Shown piece by piece: positions 1 through 6,375 of a stretch of 40,847 nt of DNA. Both the position numbers and the translations under genes were made by a program. The notes below the pieces were generated by a model that saw only the letters and a program-made list of their open reading frames with translations, did no database searches and was not told the origin of the DNA. This DNA is from a virus, in IMG/VR virus record IMGVR_UViG_3300032116_000491, positions 1 through 40,847 of that record; one strand, written 5' to 3'. Each line of letters begins with the position of its first letter. Position 1 is the stretch's first letter.

Positions 1-13
1 TGGAGTCAGGGCT

Positions 14-259
14 TTAGCGCATTAAAAGTGCAAATGCCAGCCGCCAATTGCGGCAAAAGGACTTAGGATCGGCGATCTCATCCTCTAATTGCACTAGCCC
101 TGATTGGGCCAGGGCGATGCGAAGGTGATGAACGTCGCCAGTGGCTTCTACCATCTTTACCGCATTGCCAATGCGGTAAATGTTTTTGCGGAATGTTGCG
201 AAATCTTCCATGTTCCGCTTTTTTTCCAAGATTTCTAAGATATTAAGCATATTGTTCAA
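14..259 (-). CDS. Small hypothetical early protein
   Basis: 81 residues, charged and probably helical, with no domain I recognise. The start shown is TTG, placed 7 nt after an AAGGAG; an in-frame ATG at 250 is the alternative and would remove three residues. The start overlaps the last codons of the upstream gene (243-647) by 17 nt, so the two are probably translationally coupled. It is the last complete reverse-strand gene before the left edge. Confidence 0.65.
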   Translation of the reverse strand: MNNMLNILEILEKKRNMEDFATFRKNIYRIGNAVKMVEATGDVHHLRIALAQSGLVQLEDEIADPKSFCRNWRLAFALLMR

Positions 260-647
260 TCATCAACTCCTTTTCATTTTGCTCAACTAACGCTTGAGCA
301 GCGTGGGCGCACTGACGCGCCCAGTTTTCGACTGTATTGAATACAGCCGATTCACCCCTATCGATAGGGGTGAAATGCACTCCGTTGATGAAGATCCCCC
401 CATCTTCATCCTCGATGACGGAAGGATTTTGCAACCCTTCCACATCGAACACGGGACTGCCGTAGCAGTCGTGCCGTGTGACGATTATTGGCTTACCTCG
501 GTGGTATCCAATCATCGTGTTTTCTTCCGCCAACTCGCCAGATGACCAGAAGATGATGAAATCTTCATTTACCTGTTTGCAGTAGTGGGCGTAGTCCCCA
601 CCATTGCTTGAAAAACGATAGTCGCAGGGATATCTAAGAGTTAGCAT
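243..647 (-). CDS. Hypothetical early protein
   Basis: 134 residues from an ATG preceded at 5-6 nt by GGAG (ATGGAGAAAATATG). An in-frame GTG at 701 would add 18 residues but overlaps the upstream gene and has no ribosome site. The middle reads like a small beta-rich domain (GKPIIVTRHDCYG, then DGGIFINGVHFTPIDRGE). No family is recognised. The codons for FTPIDRGE lie in a perfect 24-bp DNA palindrome, described separately. Confidence 0.7.
   Translation of the reverse strand: MLTLRYPCDYRFSSNGGDYAHYCKQVNEDFIIFWSSGELAEENTMIGYHRGKPIIVTRHDCYGSPVFDVEGLQNPSVIEDEDGGIFINGVHFTPIDRGESAVFNTVENWARQCAHAAQALVEQNEKELMIEQYA
332..374. repeat. Two adjacent perfect palindromes inside a gene
   Basis: 332-346 is CTGTATT-G-AATACAG. 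351-374 is a perfect 24-bp palindrome whose half is TTCACCCCTATC. They lie four bases apart inside the coding sequence of 243-647. Either could be a protein-binding site or an RNA hairpin acting on the gene downstream (14-259). The sequence is certain; the function is inference. Confidence 0.7.
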
Positions 648-694
648 ATTTTCTCCATGTGTAGATGTATGTGTGGGGTGATGGATAGCGTCAT

Positions 695-883
695 CTACCA
701 CTTAGACCAGAATAGAACTGTTGCAAATGCAGATGAGATAAAAGACAAGCCAATTGATTGAGCATACTTTCCATTAGAAAACAGATATGCCCATAGAATA
801 ACTGCTGGAATAGCAAATACATACAACTCAGGAGAGCTAATGTATGCACTGTATGTAGCCATGTAATGATTAAAGAATGACAT
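695..883 (-). CDS. Small membrane protein, two predicted helices
   Basis: 62 residues from ATG 883. A GTG at 895 would add four residues but lacks a ribosome site. A hydrophobic stretch, LYVFAIPAVILWAYLF, is followed by a short polar loop (SNGKYAQS) and a second one, IGLSFISSAFATVLFW, which suggests a helical hairpin in the inner membrane. Size and topology would fit a holin, antiholin or superinfection-exclusion protein, but nothing here decides between them. A degenerate promoter-like element lies 39 nt upstream. Confidence 0.6.
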   Translation of the reverse strand: MSFFNHYMATYSAYISSPELYVFAIPAVILWAYLFSNGKYAQSIGLSFISSAFATVLFWSKW

Positions 884-911
884 AATAGAACTCACAAATA
901 GAATAGATAAC

Positions 912-930
912 TTATCCCATTGCGTAGCAG
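912..930 (-). promoter_or_regulatory. Degenerate reverse-strand promoter-like element
   Basis: The reverse strand reads GCTACGCAATGGGATAAG, a variant of the GACGCTACGCTATGGGG family, at the usual distance (39 nt) upstream of the ATG at 883. Confidence 0.4.
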
Positions 931-995
931 CAAAAGGATAATTATGTTGTTAACACAAACGGTAGCACTACTCAAGTGAGCGCTGAGAACTTTAG

Positions 996-1028
996 GATGC
1001 TTTGTCATAGAACTCAGGTAAAAGCATC
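996..1028 (-). other. Hairpin in leader region
   Basis: GATGCTTT (996-1003) pairs with AAAGCATC (1021-1028) around a 17-nt loop, in the 300-bp gene-free stretch 884-1186. No U-tract follows on either strand, so it is not a plain terminator. On the reverse strand an 11-codon ORF (MLLPEFYDKAS) starts in the stem and has AAGG upstream, so a leader peptide is possible but unproven. Confidence 0.35.
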
Positions 1029-1040
1029 AAAACCCTTGAG

Positions 1041-1060
1041 TTATCTAATAGCGTAGCGTC
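1041..1060 (-). promoter_or_regulatory. Reverse-strand promoter-like element, copy 1 of a local pair
   Basis: The reverse strand reads GGACGCTACGCTATTAGATA. The core GACGCTACGC is exact. It lies 168 nt upstream of the ATG at 883, farther than most copies. With the copy at 1092-1108 it forms an imperfect tandem of about 50 bp whose units also share CCTA.CTT....ACGTAGA. Confidence 0.5.
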
Positions 1061-1091
1061 CTACCTTCAAACGTAGACAGATAGGCTATTA

Positions 1092-1108
1092 CTTACTAGC
1101 GTAGCGTC
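1092..1108 (-). promoter_or_regulatory. Reverse-strand promoter-like element, copy 2 of a local pair
   Basis: The reverse strand reads GACGCTACGCTAGTAAG, an exact core. It lies just past the terminator of the 1187-1321 gene, so it could restart transcription of the downstream genes (883 to the left edge). Confidence 0.5.
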
Positions 1109-1133
1109 CTAACTTAGAACGTAGAGGACAAAG

Positions 1134-1184
1134 CAAAAAAAAGGCTGTATAGACTAGAGGATAACCCCCTAACCTATACAGCCT
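1134..1184 (-). terminator. Rho-independent terminator after 1187-1321
   Basis: An 11-bp perfect stem, AGGCTGTATAG (1142-1152) with CTATACAGCCT (1174-1184), is followed on the reverse strand by eight T residues (1134-1141). The gene stop at 1187 is three bases before the stem. The loop carries TTAGGGGGTTATCC, also found in similar form in the hairpin at 1402-1447. Confidence 0.85.
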
Positions 1185-1186
1185 AT

Positions 1187-1321
1187 CTAGCAATGTCTAT
1201 GGAAGTCTAACGGGTCAGCACCATTCAAAACTTCCTGAGCTTCATACTCCATTAAGTCTTGATATCTAGCCATTTCCCAACAATCAGAGAGCCACTGTTC
1301 TCTGTTAAACTGGAAGCACAT
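1187..1321 (-). CDS. Small acidic hypothetical protein
   Basis: 44 residues (MCFQFNREQWLSDCWEMARY...), family unknown. I chose ATG 1321 because TTTGGAG lies 6 nt upstream and a variant promoter-like element lies 33 nt upstream. The longer frame from TTG 1387 would run through that element and has no ribosome site. The gene is flanked by a hairpin upstream and a strong terminator downstream, so it is probably its own transcription unit or the tail of the polymerase unit. Confidence 0.6.
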   Translation of the reverse strand: MCFQFNREQWLSDCWEMARYQDLMEYEAQEVLNGADPLDFHRHC

Positions 1322-1350
1322 ATTTAACTCCAAACAAATATTATTATCAA

Positions 1351-1363
1351 ATAGCGAAGCGTC
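1351..1363 (-). promoter_or_regulatory. Variant reverse-strand promoter-like element
   Basis: The reverse strand reads GACGCTTCGCTAT: one change from the consensus core, 33 nt upstream of ATG 1321, the same spacing as the intact copies. This supports the short start of the 44-residue gene. Confidence 0.5.
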
Positions 1364-1401
1364 AAAGCCTAGTCCATCAAGGGACAAACTAGTAGATAAG
1401 A

Positions 1402-1447
1402 GAAGATGTAAGTACTCAAAGATAACTCCCTAAATACTTACATCTTC
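1402..1447 (-). terminator. Hairpin after the polymerase-like gene
   Basis: A 13-bp perfect stem, GAAGATGTAAGTA (1402-1414) with TACTTACATCTTC (1435-1447), stands 10 nt past the stop of the polymerase-like gene. The following reverse-strand bases are T-rich but broken (TCTCTTATCTACT), so termination may be partial. Its loop shares TTAGGGAGTTATC with the next terminator. Confidence 0.6.
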
Positions 1448-1457
1448 CGAGTCGCTC

Positions 1458-4307
1458 TTAAAAGTCAATGTCGATGATACGCATCATAAAGCCAGACTCA
1501 TAGACTTCCATATAGGTAAGTCCAGTTGGCTTGTCAATCTTCTGCTTACGGATAGCAGATAGTTCGACCTCATAGGTATCTGGCACTACATGAGTACCAA
1601 CGTAACCAATCACAATGCCACGCTTGACACTGATGACTGGAAACATCTCAAGAGTCTTGTTCTTCTCATGGAAGACTACGAACTCAGGAGATACCTCACA
1701 CACTGTCTTAAAAGACTCCTTAGTGAGTTTCTCCAACAGTTGAGTACGAGTTACTGCATCAATAGCGTGAGGGGATTTACCACCATGCTTAAATAACACA
1801 GTCTCTTTCTTAAGCAACAACTCAGGAGTGTTCTCAAGAATGCGCTGTGTGAACAGCATCCAAGGCTTGTTAGCTGTGGGAATGTACTCTTTCTTGTCTT
1901 GCCCAACCTCAATGAGACAGTCTTTGTTATAGGACAAATCCCAGAACGCACTGAACTGAGCATCGGTGAATGACTCACAACGCACTCTAGCATCGTCAAT
2001 GAGAGCCGATACCTTCTTAGTATCAGCATCACCTTCCTTGCATAGTGCATCAAAAGCTCTAAGTGAAGCCTTAAAGTCGATAGCCACTTGCTTATCATGG
2101 GCTGAGTAATCACCCCAGATACCACGAAGGTGAGTTAGAGGCTTCATACCATCTAACAACGCTGGCACTTCATGCAATCCATTGACATAGTTGATGCAAG
2201 CAGCAATAGTACCAACATCATGCTTGGGTTTAGCATTGTCACAAAACCCAGCCATCTTCCATGTGTTAAGCCCACGATGGATATAAGGCATAGACCTTAA
2301 ATCACTAGAGCGTTGGTCAGTCTGCCATGCTTGAAAGTACTCCATAGCACCATCAATGATAGACTTCAACTCATCAGGGTTCTGAGGTGCATACTTCTGA
2401 CAGTCAAGGTATAGTTGAGTAGCACCAGTCAATGTCGCAATAGACTCCAACCAAGAGTTGAATCCCTTAACACCACTAGCTTCTGTCGCTTGGCAATACA
2501 TAGAGGTAATGCCACTACAACCCATCTCGAAGGCGCTTTCATAGACTAAGCGAGTTAACTCACCCCATCCACGATTAACCTTGGACTTCTCCTTGATAAC
2601 AGGAGTAATTGGGCAATGTCTCTGAATCTTGACAAAGTGATTGATAGCTTCGAGATAGCCAACTTCATCCTTCCAGACTAGAGTACTATTCCTATCACCA
2701 TCAAAGTCCATAGTGCAGACCGATGCTGATTGATGGCTCATAAACTCGCAACCCGATCCAATACCATCAGGACGATGGACAAGAACGCCCAAGCATTGCT
2801 CGGCATGGTTCATGATAGGCGCTTTGCCCCTAACCACTAACAAGCCAATGTGTTGAGTTCCATTAGACTCAACCATACCAACAGCACCATGTGGTAGTGC
2901 CTTCTTGCCGTTGAACCACTTCCCATCCTTCCACTTAAGAACTCTTGCATCAGATGCACTGATTACATGGAGTGGAAGGGTATCATCAGGTAATGCAGTA
3001 CGAACTCTACCCTCAAAGCCCATGCCTAGAGCTAACTTCATCTTCCTCTTGCTAATGCTAGAGAGGATGCGTTGAATGATGGTTGGGTCTTTGAGCGCCC
3101 AACTTAGATGCTCACTAGTTGCTATGGAGTGCATAGCCTTGTAGAACCAGTCGTCACGGGACTGCTCCACTTCTTCACCATCTTCGTTCTCCTCAAACCA
3201 GATAACCTTAGAGTTGGCTTCTGCATTGAAGAACTTAGCCGCTTCTTGAATAGAAGAACCAGCAGTATTAAGGCGAGCCATCTGTTCTGCAATGTAAGGT
3301 TTGCGAACTTCCAGCACTGACTTACTCATGGAGCGAGCAAACTGAGAGCCAAATGCTGCCTTGCCATCCACAGCCTGCATGGTTGCTCCTAGCGTGATAG
3401 TCAATACACCATCAAGAGTTAACAAGTTAGGATAGCCCAACTTAAAGCATGATTTAGGGATTACCATGTGGTAATCCTCTGCAAGGCTAGGCTCTACCAC
3501 GAATGTTCCCTTAGCCATTGCAGGGCATTCACCCACCATTAGCCTGAATTGACAGCCTTGATTAGCGCTGTCAAGGAATGTCATGGGTTGTCCAGTCGTG
3601 CTGTTGAAGCCCGTGACTTTAGTGCTGAGATAGTTAGCCAAGCCTTGAGAGATTTTGATGTGACAGTCGCCCACACCAGCAACGGACTGACGGGTATCAT
3701 AATGGCGAATAGTCTCATCCTGCCAAGACGAGATAACCTCCCACTTGGGGCTGCCATCAGGGTTTGCGCCAACACACTGGCTGATAGAACCAGCGTGTAC
3801 CTGATAGTTATCAAACTCATCATCCACAATGAGAACCCGTAACTTGGCTGTAACAACAGCCTTGTTGGGAGTGAGTGGAAGCTGGTATCCCATCATTAGC
3901 TGCTCGTATGACTTGCTGGGATGACACATCAAACCTTTGTGTTGGTCATTACCTCTAAAGTATTCAATAAGACGAATGTCACTCGACAGCAACATAGAAG
4001 CAGAGGTCTTAGCACCACTAGTTGCTTGGAGAAGTGAGTAATGCACACCATCCAAGGTAATACCATTGTCAGCTAGAGATTGACTTGCAGAAGCAAGGAC
4101 TTCCATCTGTTGAGCAAGAAGTTCCTTGCCTTTATCGCCGTCCTTCCTTAGCTCTTTGGGCGCGATACCGCCCAACTCAAGAATGACAATAGAGGTTGGC
4201 GAAACCCCCAAGTTGACGCACACTTGCTCTAAGAGAGTCATTCGCAATGGAACTTCCATCGTGCGCTTAAACTGCCCGTCAATAAACTCGTACTTGGCTA
4301 CATTCAT
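1458..4307 (-). CDS. DFDGD-motif RNA polymerase-like protein
   Basis: 949 residues from ATG 4307, with TAAGGAG 9 nt upstream; GTG 4310 and TTG 4313 are in-frame alternatives. At about residues 492-538 the order VVRGKAPIMNHAEQ, then SHQSASVCTMDFDGDRN, parallels the beta-prime barrel of cellular RNA polymerase (RAPTLHR, then a His-Pro segment, then NADFDGDQM). In that family the three Asp of DFDGD bind the catalytic magnesium. A region near residues 255-290 (VGECPAMAKGTFVV) may be the partner barrel, but that is weaker. No palm/finger motifs of T7-type polymerases are seen. The family would be the two-barrel, single-chain polymerases (crAss-like phage, YonO, eukaryotic RNA-dependent polymerases). 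It has its own upstream element and lies in the early arm. The motif is certain; polymerase activity is inferred. Confidence 0.75.
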   Translation of the reverse strand: MNVAKYEFIDGQFKRTMEVPLRMTLLEQVCVNLGVSPTSIVILELGGIAPKELRKDGDKGKELLAQQMEVLASASQSLADNGITLDGVHYSLLQATSGAKTSASMLLSSDIRLIEYFRGNDQHKGLMCHPSKSYEQLMMGYQLPLTPNKAVVTAKLRVLIVDDEFDNYQVHAGSISQCVGANPDGSPKWEVISSWQDETIRHYDTRQSVAGVGDCHIKISQGLANYLSTKVTGFNSTTGQPMTFLDSANQGCQFRLMVGECPAMAKGTFVVEPSLAEDYHMVIPKSCFKLGYPNLLTLDGVLTITLGATMQAVDGKAAFGSQFARSMSKSVLEVRKPYIAEQMARLNTAGSSIQEAAKFFNAEANSKVIWFEENEDGEEVEQSRDDWFYKAMHSIATSEHLSWALKDPTIIQRILSSISKRKMKLALGMGFEGRVRTALPDDTLPLHVISASDARVLKWKDGKWFNGKKALPHGAVGMVESNGTQHIGLLVVRGKAPIMNHAEQCLGVLVHRPDGIGSGCEFMSHQSASVCTMDFDGDRNSTLVWKDEVGYLEAINHFVKIQRHCPITPVIKEKSKVNRGWGELTRLVYESAFEMGCSGITSMYCQATEASGVKGFNSWLESIATLTGATQLYLDCQKYAPQNPDELKSIIDGAMEYFQAWQTDQRSSDLRSMPYIHRGLNTWKMAGFCDNAKPKHDVGTIAACINYVNGLHEVPALLDGMKPLTHLRGIWGDYSAHDKQVAIDFKASLRAFDALCKEGDADTKKVSALIDDARVRCESFTDAQFSAFWDLSYNKDCLIEVGQDKKEYIPTANKPWMLFTQRILENTPELLLKKETVLFKHGGKSPHAIDAVTRTQLLEKLTKESFKTVCEVSPEFVVFHEKNKTLEMFPVISVKRGIVIGYVGTHVVPDTYEVELSAIRKQKIDKPTGLTYMEVYESGFMMRIIDIDF

Positions 4308-4351
4308 CACCAATATCTCCTTACTAGATATGAACTAAACATCAGAAGTCA

Positions 4352-4369
4352 CCCTCATAGCGTAGCGTC
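4352..4369 (-). promoter_or_regulatory. Reverse-strand promoter-like element before the polymerase-like gene
   Basis: The reverse strand reads GACGCTACGCTATGAGGG, 53 nt upstream of ATG 4307. Its end, CTATGAGGG, also forms a 9-bp inverted repeat with 4393-4401. The hairpin GCGT-TACC/GGTA-ACGC overlaps the core. It may be autoregulated if the polymerase-like protein reads these sites. Confidence 0.55.
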
Positions 4370-4434
4370 ATACCTTTCGGGTAACGCAGGGTCTATGAGG
4401 GAAGCAGTTTAGAGTCATGCTTAGGACTGCGGGA

Positions 4435-4659
4435 TTAATCACCGATATAGGAAGAAGAAGAAAATCTCGTGGCGTAAGGAATGTAGTTCCTAAAGTCACG
4501 ACTCTCTTTACGCAAAGCTAACTGATTAGCAGAAACTACAATCTTCTTCATCGTGGTAGTATTGATGTAAACTTGAGGTGCATTAGCTCTACGCTCAAGT
4601 TCTTGAATAAACTCAGGTGAGTATTGAACTGAACGAAATTGATTCCAATATGAATACAT
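4435..4659 (-). CDS. Hypothetical early protein
   Basis: 74 residues from ATG 4659, with TTTTGGAG 6 nt upstream. Basic and Tyr/Ser-rich (MYSYWNQFRSVQYSPEFIQELERR at the start; SSSSYIGD at the end). No family recognised. A degenerate promoter-like element lies about 40 nt upstream, and two palindromic operator-like sites lie about 120-170 nt upstream. Confidence 0.65.
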   Translation of the reverse strand: MYSYWNQFRSVQYSPEFIQELERRANAPQVYINTTTMKKIVVSANQLALRKESRDFRNYIPYATRFSSSSYIGD

Positions 4660-4690
4660 AGCAATCTCCAAAACTAAACAATTTACACAA

Positions 4691-4706
4691 TCATCAAAGC
4701 GTAGCT
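4691..4706 (-). promoter_or_regulatory. Degenerate reverse-strand promoter-like element
   Basis: The reverse strand reads AGCTACGCTTTGATGA, 40 nt upstream of ATG 4659. A comparable, weaker match (AACTTCGTTTTG) lies 40 nt upstream of ATG 5465. Confidence 0.35.
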
Positions 4707-4779
4707 AAGAAAGTTAAGTTACCTAGAACTAAGCAACTTAACCTTCATCATCGTCATCATTATCGTCATGACGCAAAGG

Positions 4780-4799
4780 ATTATACGAAAGCGTATAAT
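4780..4799. promoter_or_regulatory. Palindromic operator-like site 1
   Basis: ATTATACG-AAAG-CGTATAAT, a perfect 8+8 inverted repeat with a 4-nt spacer. Both strands read TATAAT. A second copy starts exactly 30 bp farther on and a third lies at 6325-6344 in the control region, so a dimeric regulator such as the XRE protein at 37870-38109 could bind here. Confidence 0.6.
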
Positions 4800-4809
4800 T
4801 GACAGCCTG

Positions 4810-4829
4810 ATTATACGAAGGTGTATAAT
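4810..4829. promoter_or_regulatory. Palindromic operator-like site 2
   Basis: ATTATACG-AAGG-TGTATAAT, one mismatch from a perfect inverted repeat. Spacing of 30 bp from site 1 (about three helical turns) would put both dimers on one face of the DNA. Confidence 0.55.
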
Positions 4830-4861
4830 GCAAGATTTGCATAGGGTCATGACTGCGAATA

Positions 4862-4911
4862 AGAAAAAAAAATGCATCAGACATCTAACTAAGGAGCTAG
4901 ACATCTGATGC
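4862..4911 (-). terminator. Rho-independent terminator after 4920-5465
   Basis: Stem GCATCAGA (4874-4881) with TCTGATGC (4904-4911), a two-base mismatch, then TCTA/TAGA. On the reverse strand a run of nine T follows at once. It starts 9 nt past the stop of the coiled-coil gene. Confidence 0.85.
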
Positions 4912-4919
4912 TGTGGTGG

Positions 4920-5465
4920 TTACGCTGCTTGCTGAGCTAGGTAAGCTTCGCGCACAGCTACGATATTGTGGATACCGAGATGACCTACGGTTGCACGGGC
5001 AAAGTCGTAATAGGACTGACGCTTCTCGCGGGGGAGAGCTTTGAATGCTGACCAGATGCGGCGGTCAGTATCGGTGACTTGAACTACGGGCTGGGACTCA
5101 AGTTCTGACGCAGGCACTTCTGGCTTAAGCGCTGGCTTCTTGGATTGTGCAGGAGGTGCTGTCTTAGACTGAGCCGCAACCTTCTGAGACAGCAATTTAA
5201 TACGTGCGGCTTGCGTCTTAATGACATCACGAGCATCGTCAAGAGCGTCAGCATCATCATTGGCTTCAGCAAGCTCATCGCTAAGGCGCTCAACCTCAGC
5301 TTCTAATTCGACAATGCGTTGAGCAGCTACATTCTGCTCATACATCATCACGCCAATTCTGCGGCGGTCATCCTCAGCATTGCGCTCCAACTGTGCAATA
5401 CGTTCTTGAGAGGCGAGGTATGCAGCATAAATGTCAGACTTGTTAGACTTAGCAGTAATAGACAT
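4920..5465 (-). CDS. Coiled-coil protein
   Basis: 181 residues from ATG 5465, with TTTGGAG 7 nt upstream. Residues about 15-95 have heptad-like spacing of Leu/Ile/Ala between charged residues, typical of a dimeric coiled coil. A Pro/Ala/Lys linker follows (about 100-120), then a C-terminal helical part with DRRIWSAFKALPREKRQSYYDFAR. No enzyme motif is seen. It has its own terminator. A DNA- or host-protein-binding role in early infection is possible but not shown. Confidence 0.75.
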   Translation of the reverse strand: MSITAKSNKSDIYAAYLASQERIAQLERNAEDDRRRIGVMMYEQNVAAQRIVELEAEVERLSDELAEANDDADALDDARDVIKTQAARIKLLSQKVAAQSKTAPPAQSKKPALKPEVPASELESQPVVQVTDTDRRIWSAFKALPREKRQSYYDFARATVGHLGIHNIVAVREAYLAQQAA

Positions 5466-5522
5466 GGTTAATCTCCAAATTAATAAAATACAATGATTAA
5501 CAAAACGAAGTTAAGAGAGTTA

Positions 5523-5549
5523 AGCCACTCATGCTTATCACAAGTGGCT
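5523..5549 (-). terminator. Weak hairpin after 5561-5887
   Basis: AGCCACT (5523-5529) pairs with AGTGGCT (5543-5549). The reverse-strand continuation TTAACTCTCTTAACTT is only moderately T-rich, so this may be a leaky terminator ahead of the coiled-coil gene. Confidence 0.45.
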
Positions 5550-5560
5550 GTCGAGATAGG

Positions 5561-5887
5561 CTAGAATTCTGAGAGTAAGCTGATTAACTCAGCCTTGCGG
5601 AGTGCGCTGTATCCTGTAAAGCCAGAAGCCTTGGCATAGGACTTGAGTTGCTTAACAGTCATAGAGTTAATATCGGGGTAAAGCTCAAACTCACTGATGG
5701 TAGTCACAATAGCGGGAGTTGTCATTGACTTAGCACAGTGGCTTGTGGTCATAGGTAGCGTAGCGTCAGACTCATCGGCAGTGTCTTGAGAGCAGAGATA
5801 CTCATGCGTATCAATGATGAGTGCAATAGAGGAGAAGATAACAACCAACTGAACGCAGAAACCAACAAGAGAGAATAAAGTAGACAT
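5561..5887 (-). CDS. Membrane-anchored protein with Rho_N/SAP-like domain
   Basis: 108 residues from ATG 5887, with TTTGGGA upstream. Residues 4-26 (LFSLVGFCVQLVVIFSSIALII) form one membrane helix or signal anchor. Residues about 72-108 read SMTVKQLKSYAKASGFTGYSALRKAELISLL, the pattern of the Rho N-terminal/SAP-like helical domain (two short helices, with K/R before the second), which usually binds nucleic acid. It is the first gene of the left arm. A core of the promoter-like element (5758-5767) lies inside the coding sequence and encodes DATLP, which suggests either insertion of the repeat or an internal promoter. Confidence 0.7.
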   Translation of the reverse strand: MSTLFSLVGFCVQLVVIFSSIALIIDTHEYLCSQDTADESDATLPMTTSHCAKSMTTPAIVTTISEFELYPDINSMTVKQLKSYAKASGFTGYSALRKAELISLLSEF

Positions 5888-5997
5888 AGGATTAATCCCA
5901 AATAAAGTATGCCTCCCACAGACCGAAGGTAAAAAAGTTAAGTCACTGTGCGGGATGGCTAGCCGCCCCCCGCAACGCCCCCTGCTCTAGGCTATAA

Positions 5998-6220
5998 CTA
6001 GTATCCCAGCGCCTTTAGGCAAGGAAATTCGTAGAAGACATATCTGTTGAGGAGCAGATACCCGTGCTGTGCTAGCATCTCAGCGCCTGAAAGGTAAGGA
6101 ATTCACACACGATACAACTGTTGAGGGCGATATACCTGTGCTGTGCTAGTAACTCAGAGCATGGAATGCAAGTCACTATGTGTCGGCAACTGTGTAGATA
6201 GGTGAGAGCTAACTGGTGTG
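5998..6220. repeat. Three imperfect 74-75 bp tandem repeats
   Basis: Units at 5998-6071, 6072-6145 and 6146-6220. Each opens with CTAG and a CAG-AGC/GCGC segment near base 10 and ends with a GTG. The first two end identically in GTGCTGTG and share CTGTTGAGG in the middle. A degenerate fourth unit begins at 6221, and part of the motif recurs at 6384-6400. They may be origin iterons or repeated binding sites. The length is tRNA-like, but no T-loop or acceptor stem is present. Confidence 0.65.
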
Positions 6221-6324
6221 CTAGAGCCTCTGCGTGCAGTGTGTATGTGCTACAAAGTAGTGCGATGTATGTGCCGATGTATGTGCCAATGTAACAACCG
6301 CACCCTCAACTAGTACAAATGAGT

Positions 6325-6344
6325 ATCATACGGAAACGTATAAT
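6325..6344. promoter_or_regulatory. Palindromic operator-like site 3 with -10 box
   Basis: ATCATACG-GAAA-CGTATAAT, one mismatch from the palindrome at 4780. Its right half contains TATAAT (6339-6344), immediately upstream of the first 34-bp repeat. It therefore looks like a forward -10 box overlapped by an operator. No clear -35 box is seen. Confidence 0.45.
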
Positions 6345-6375
6345 CAAGTAAGGGGGTGTCACGGGGTCTCCCCGT
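6342..6375 (+). repeat. 34-bp direct repeat, copy 1 (start of candidate RNA)
   Basis: Identical over 34 bp to 6706-6739. It begins AATCAAGTAAGGGGG and ends in the hairpin CACGGGG-TCT-CCCCGTG (6360-6376). Both copies follow a TATAAT- or TATAAA-like box, so the repeat is probably the transcribed start of two rightward transcripts. Confidence 0.75.

Noticed and set aside
1590-1796. Forward frames inside the polymerase-like gene
   Set aside because: They are antisense shadows of a 949-codon frame, with no ribosome sites or sensible composition.
1458-4307. T7-type single-subunit RNA polymerase
   Set aside because: None of the T7 palm or finger motifs is present. The DFDGD context belongs to the double-psi barrel superfamily.
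4719-4904. 61-codon reverse frame
   Set aside because: It reads through two palindromic operators and a terminator, and the product is biased Ile/Arg/Met low-complexity sequence.
5998-6220. Three tRNA-like genes, because the repeat unit is 74 bp
   Set aside because: No T-loop GTTCGA, acceptor stem or anticodon arm can be drawn.
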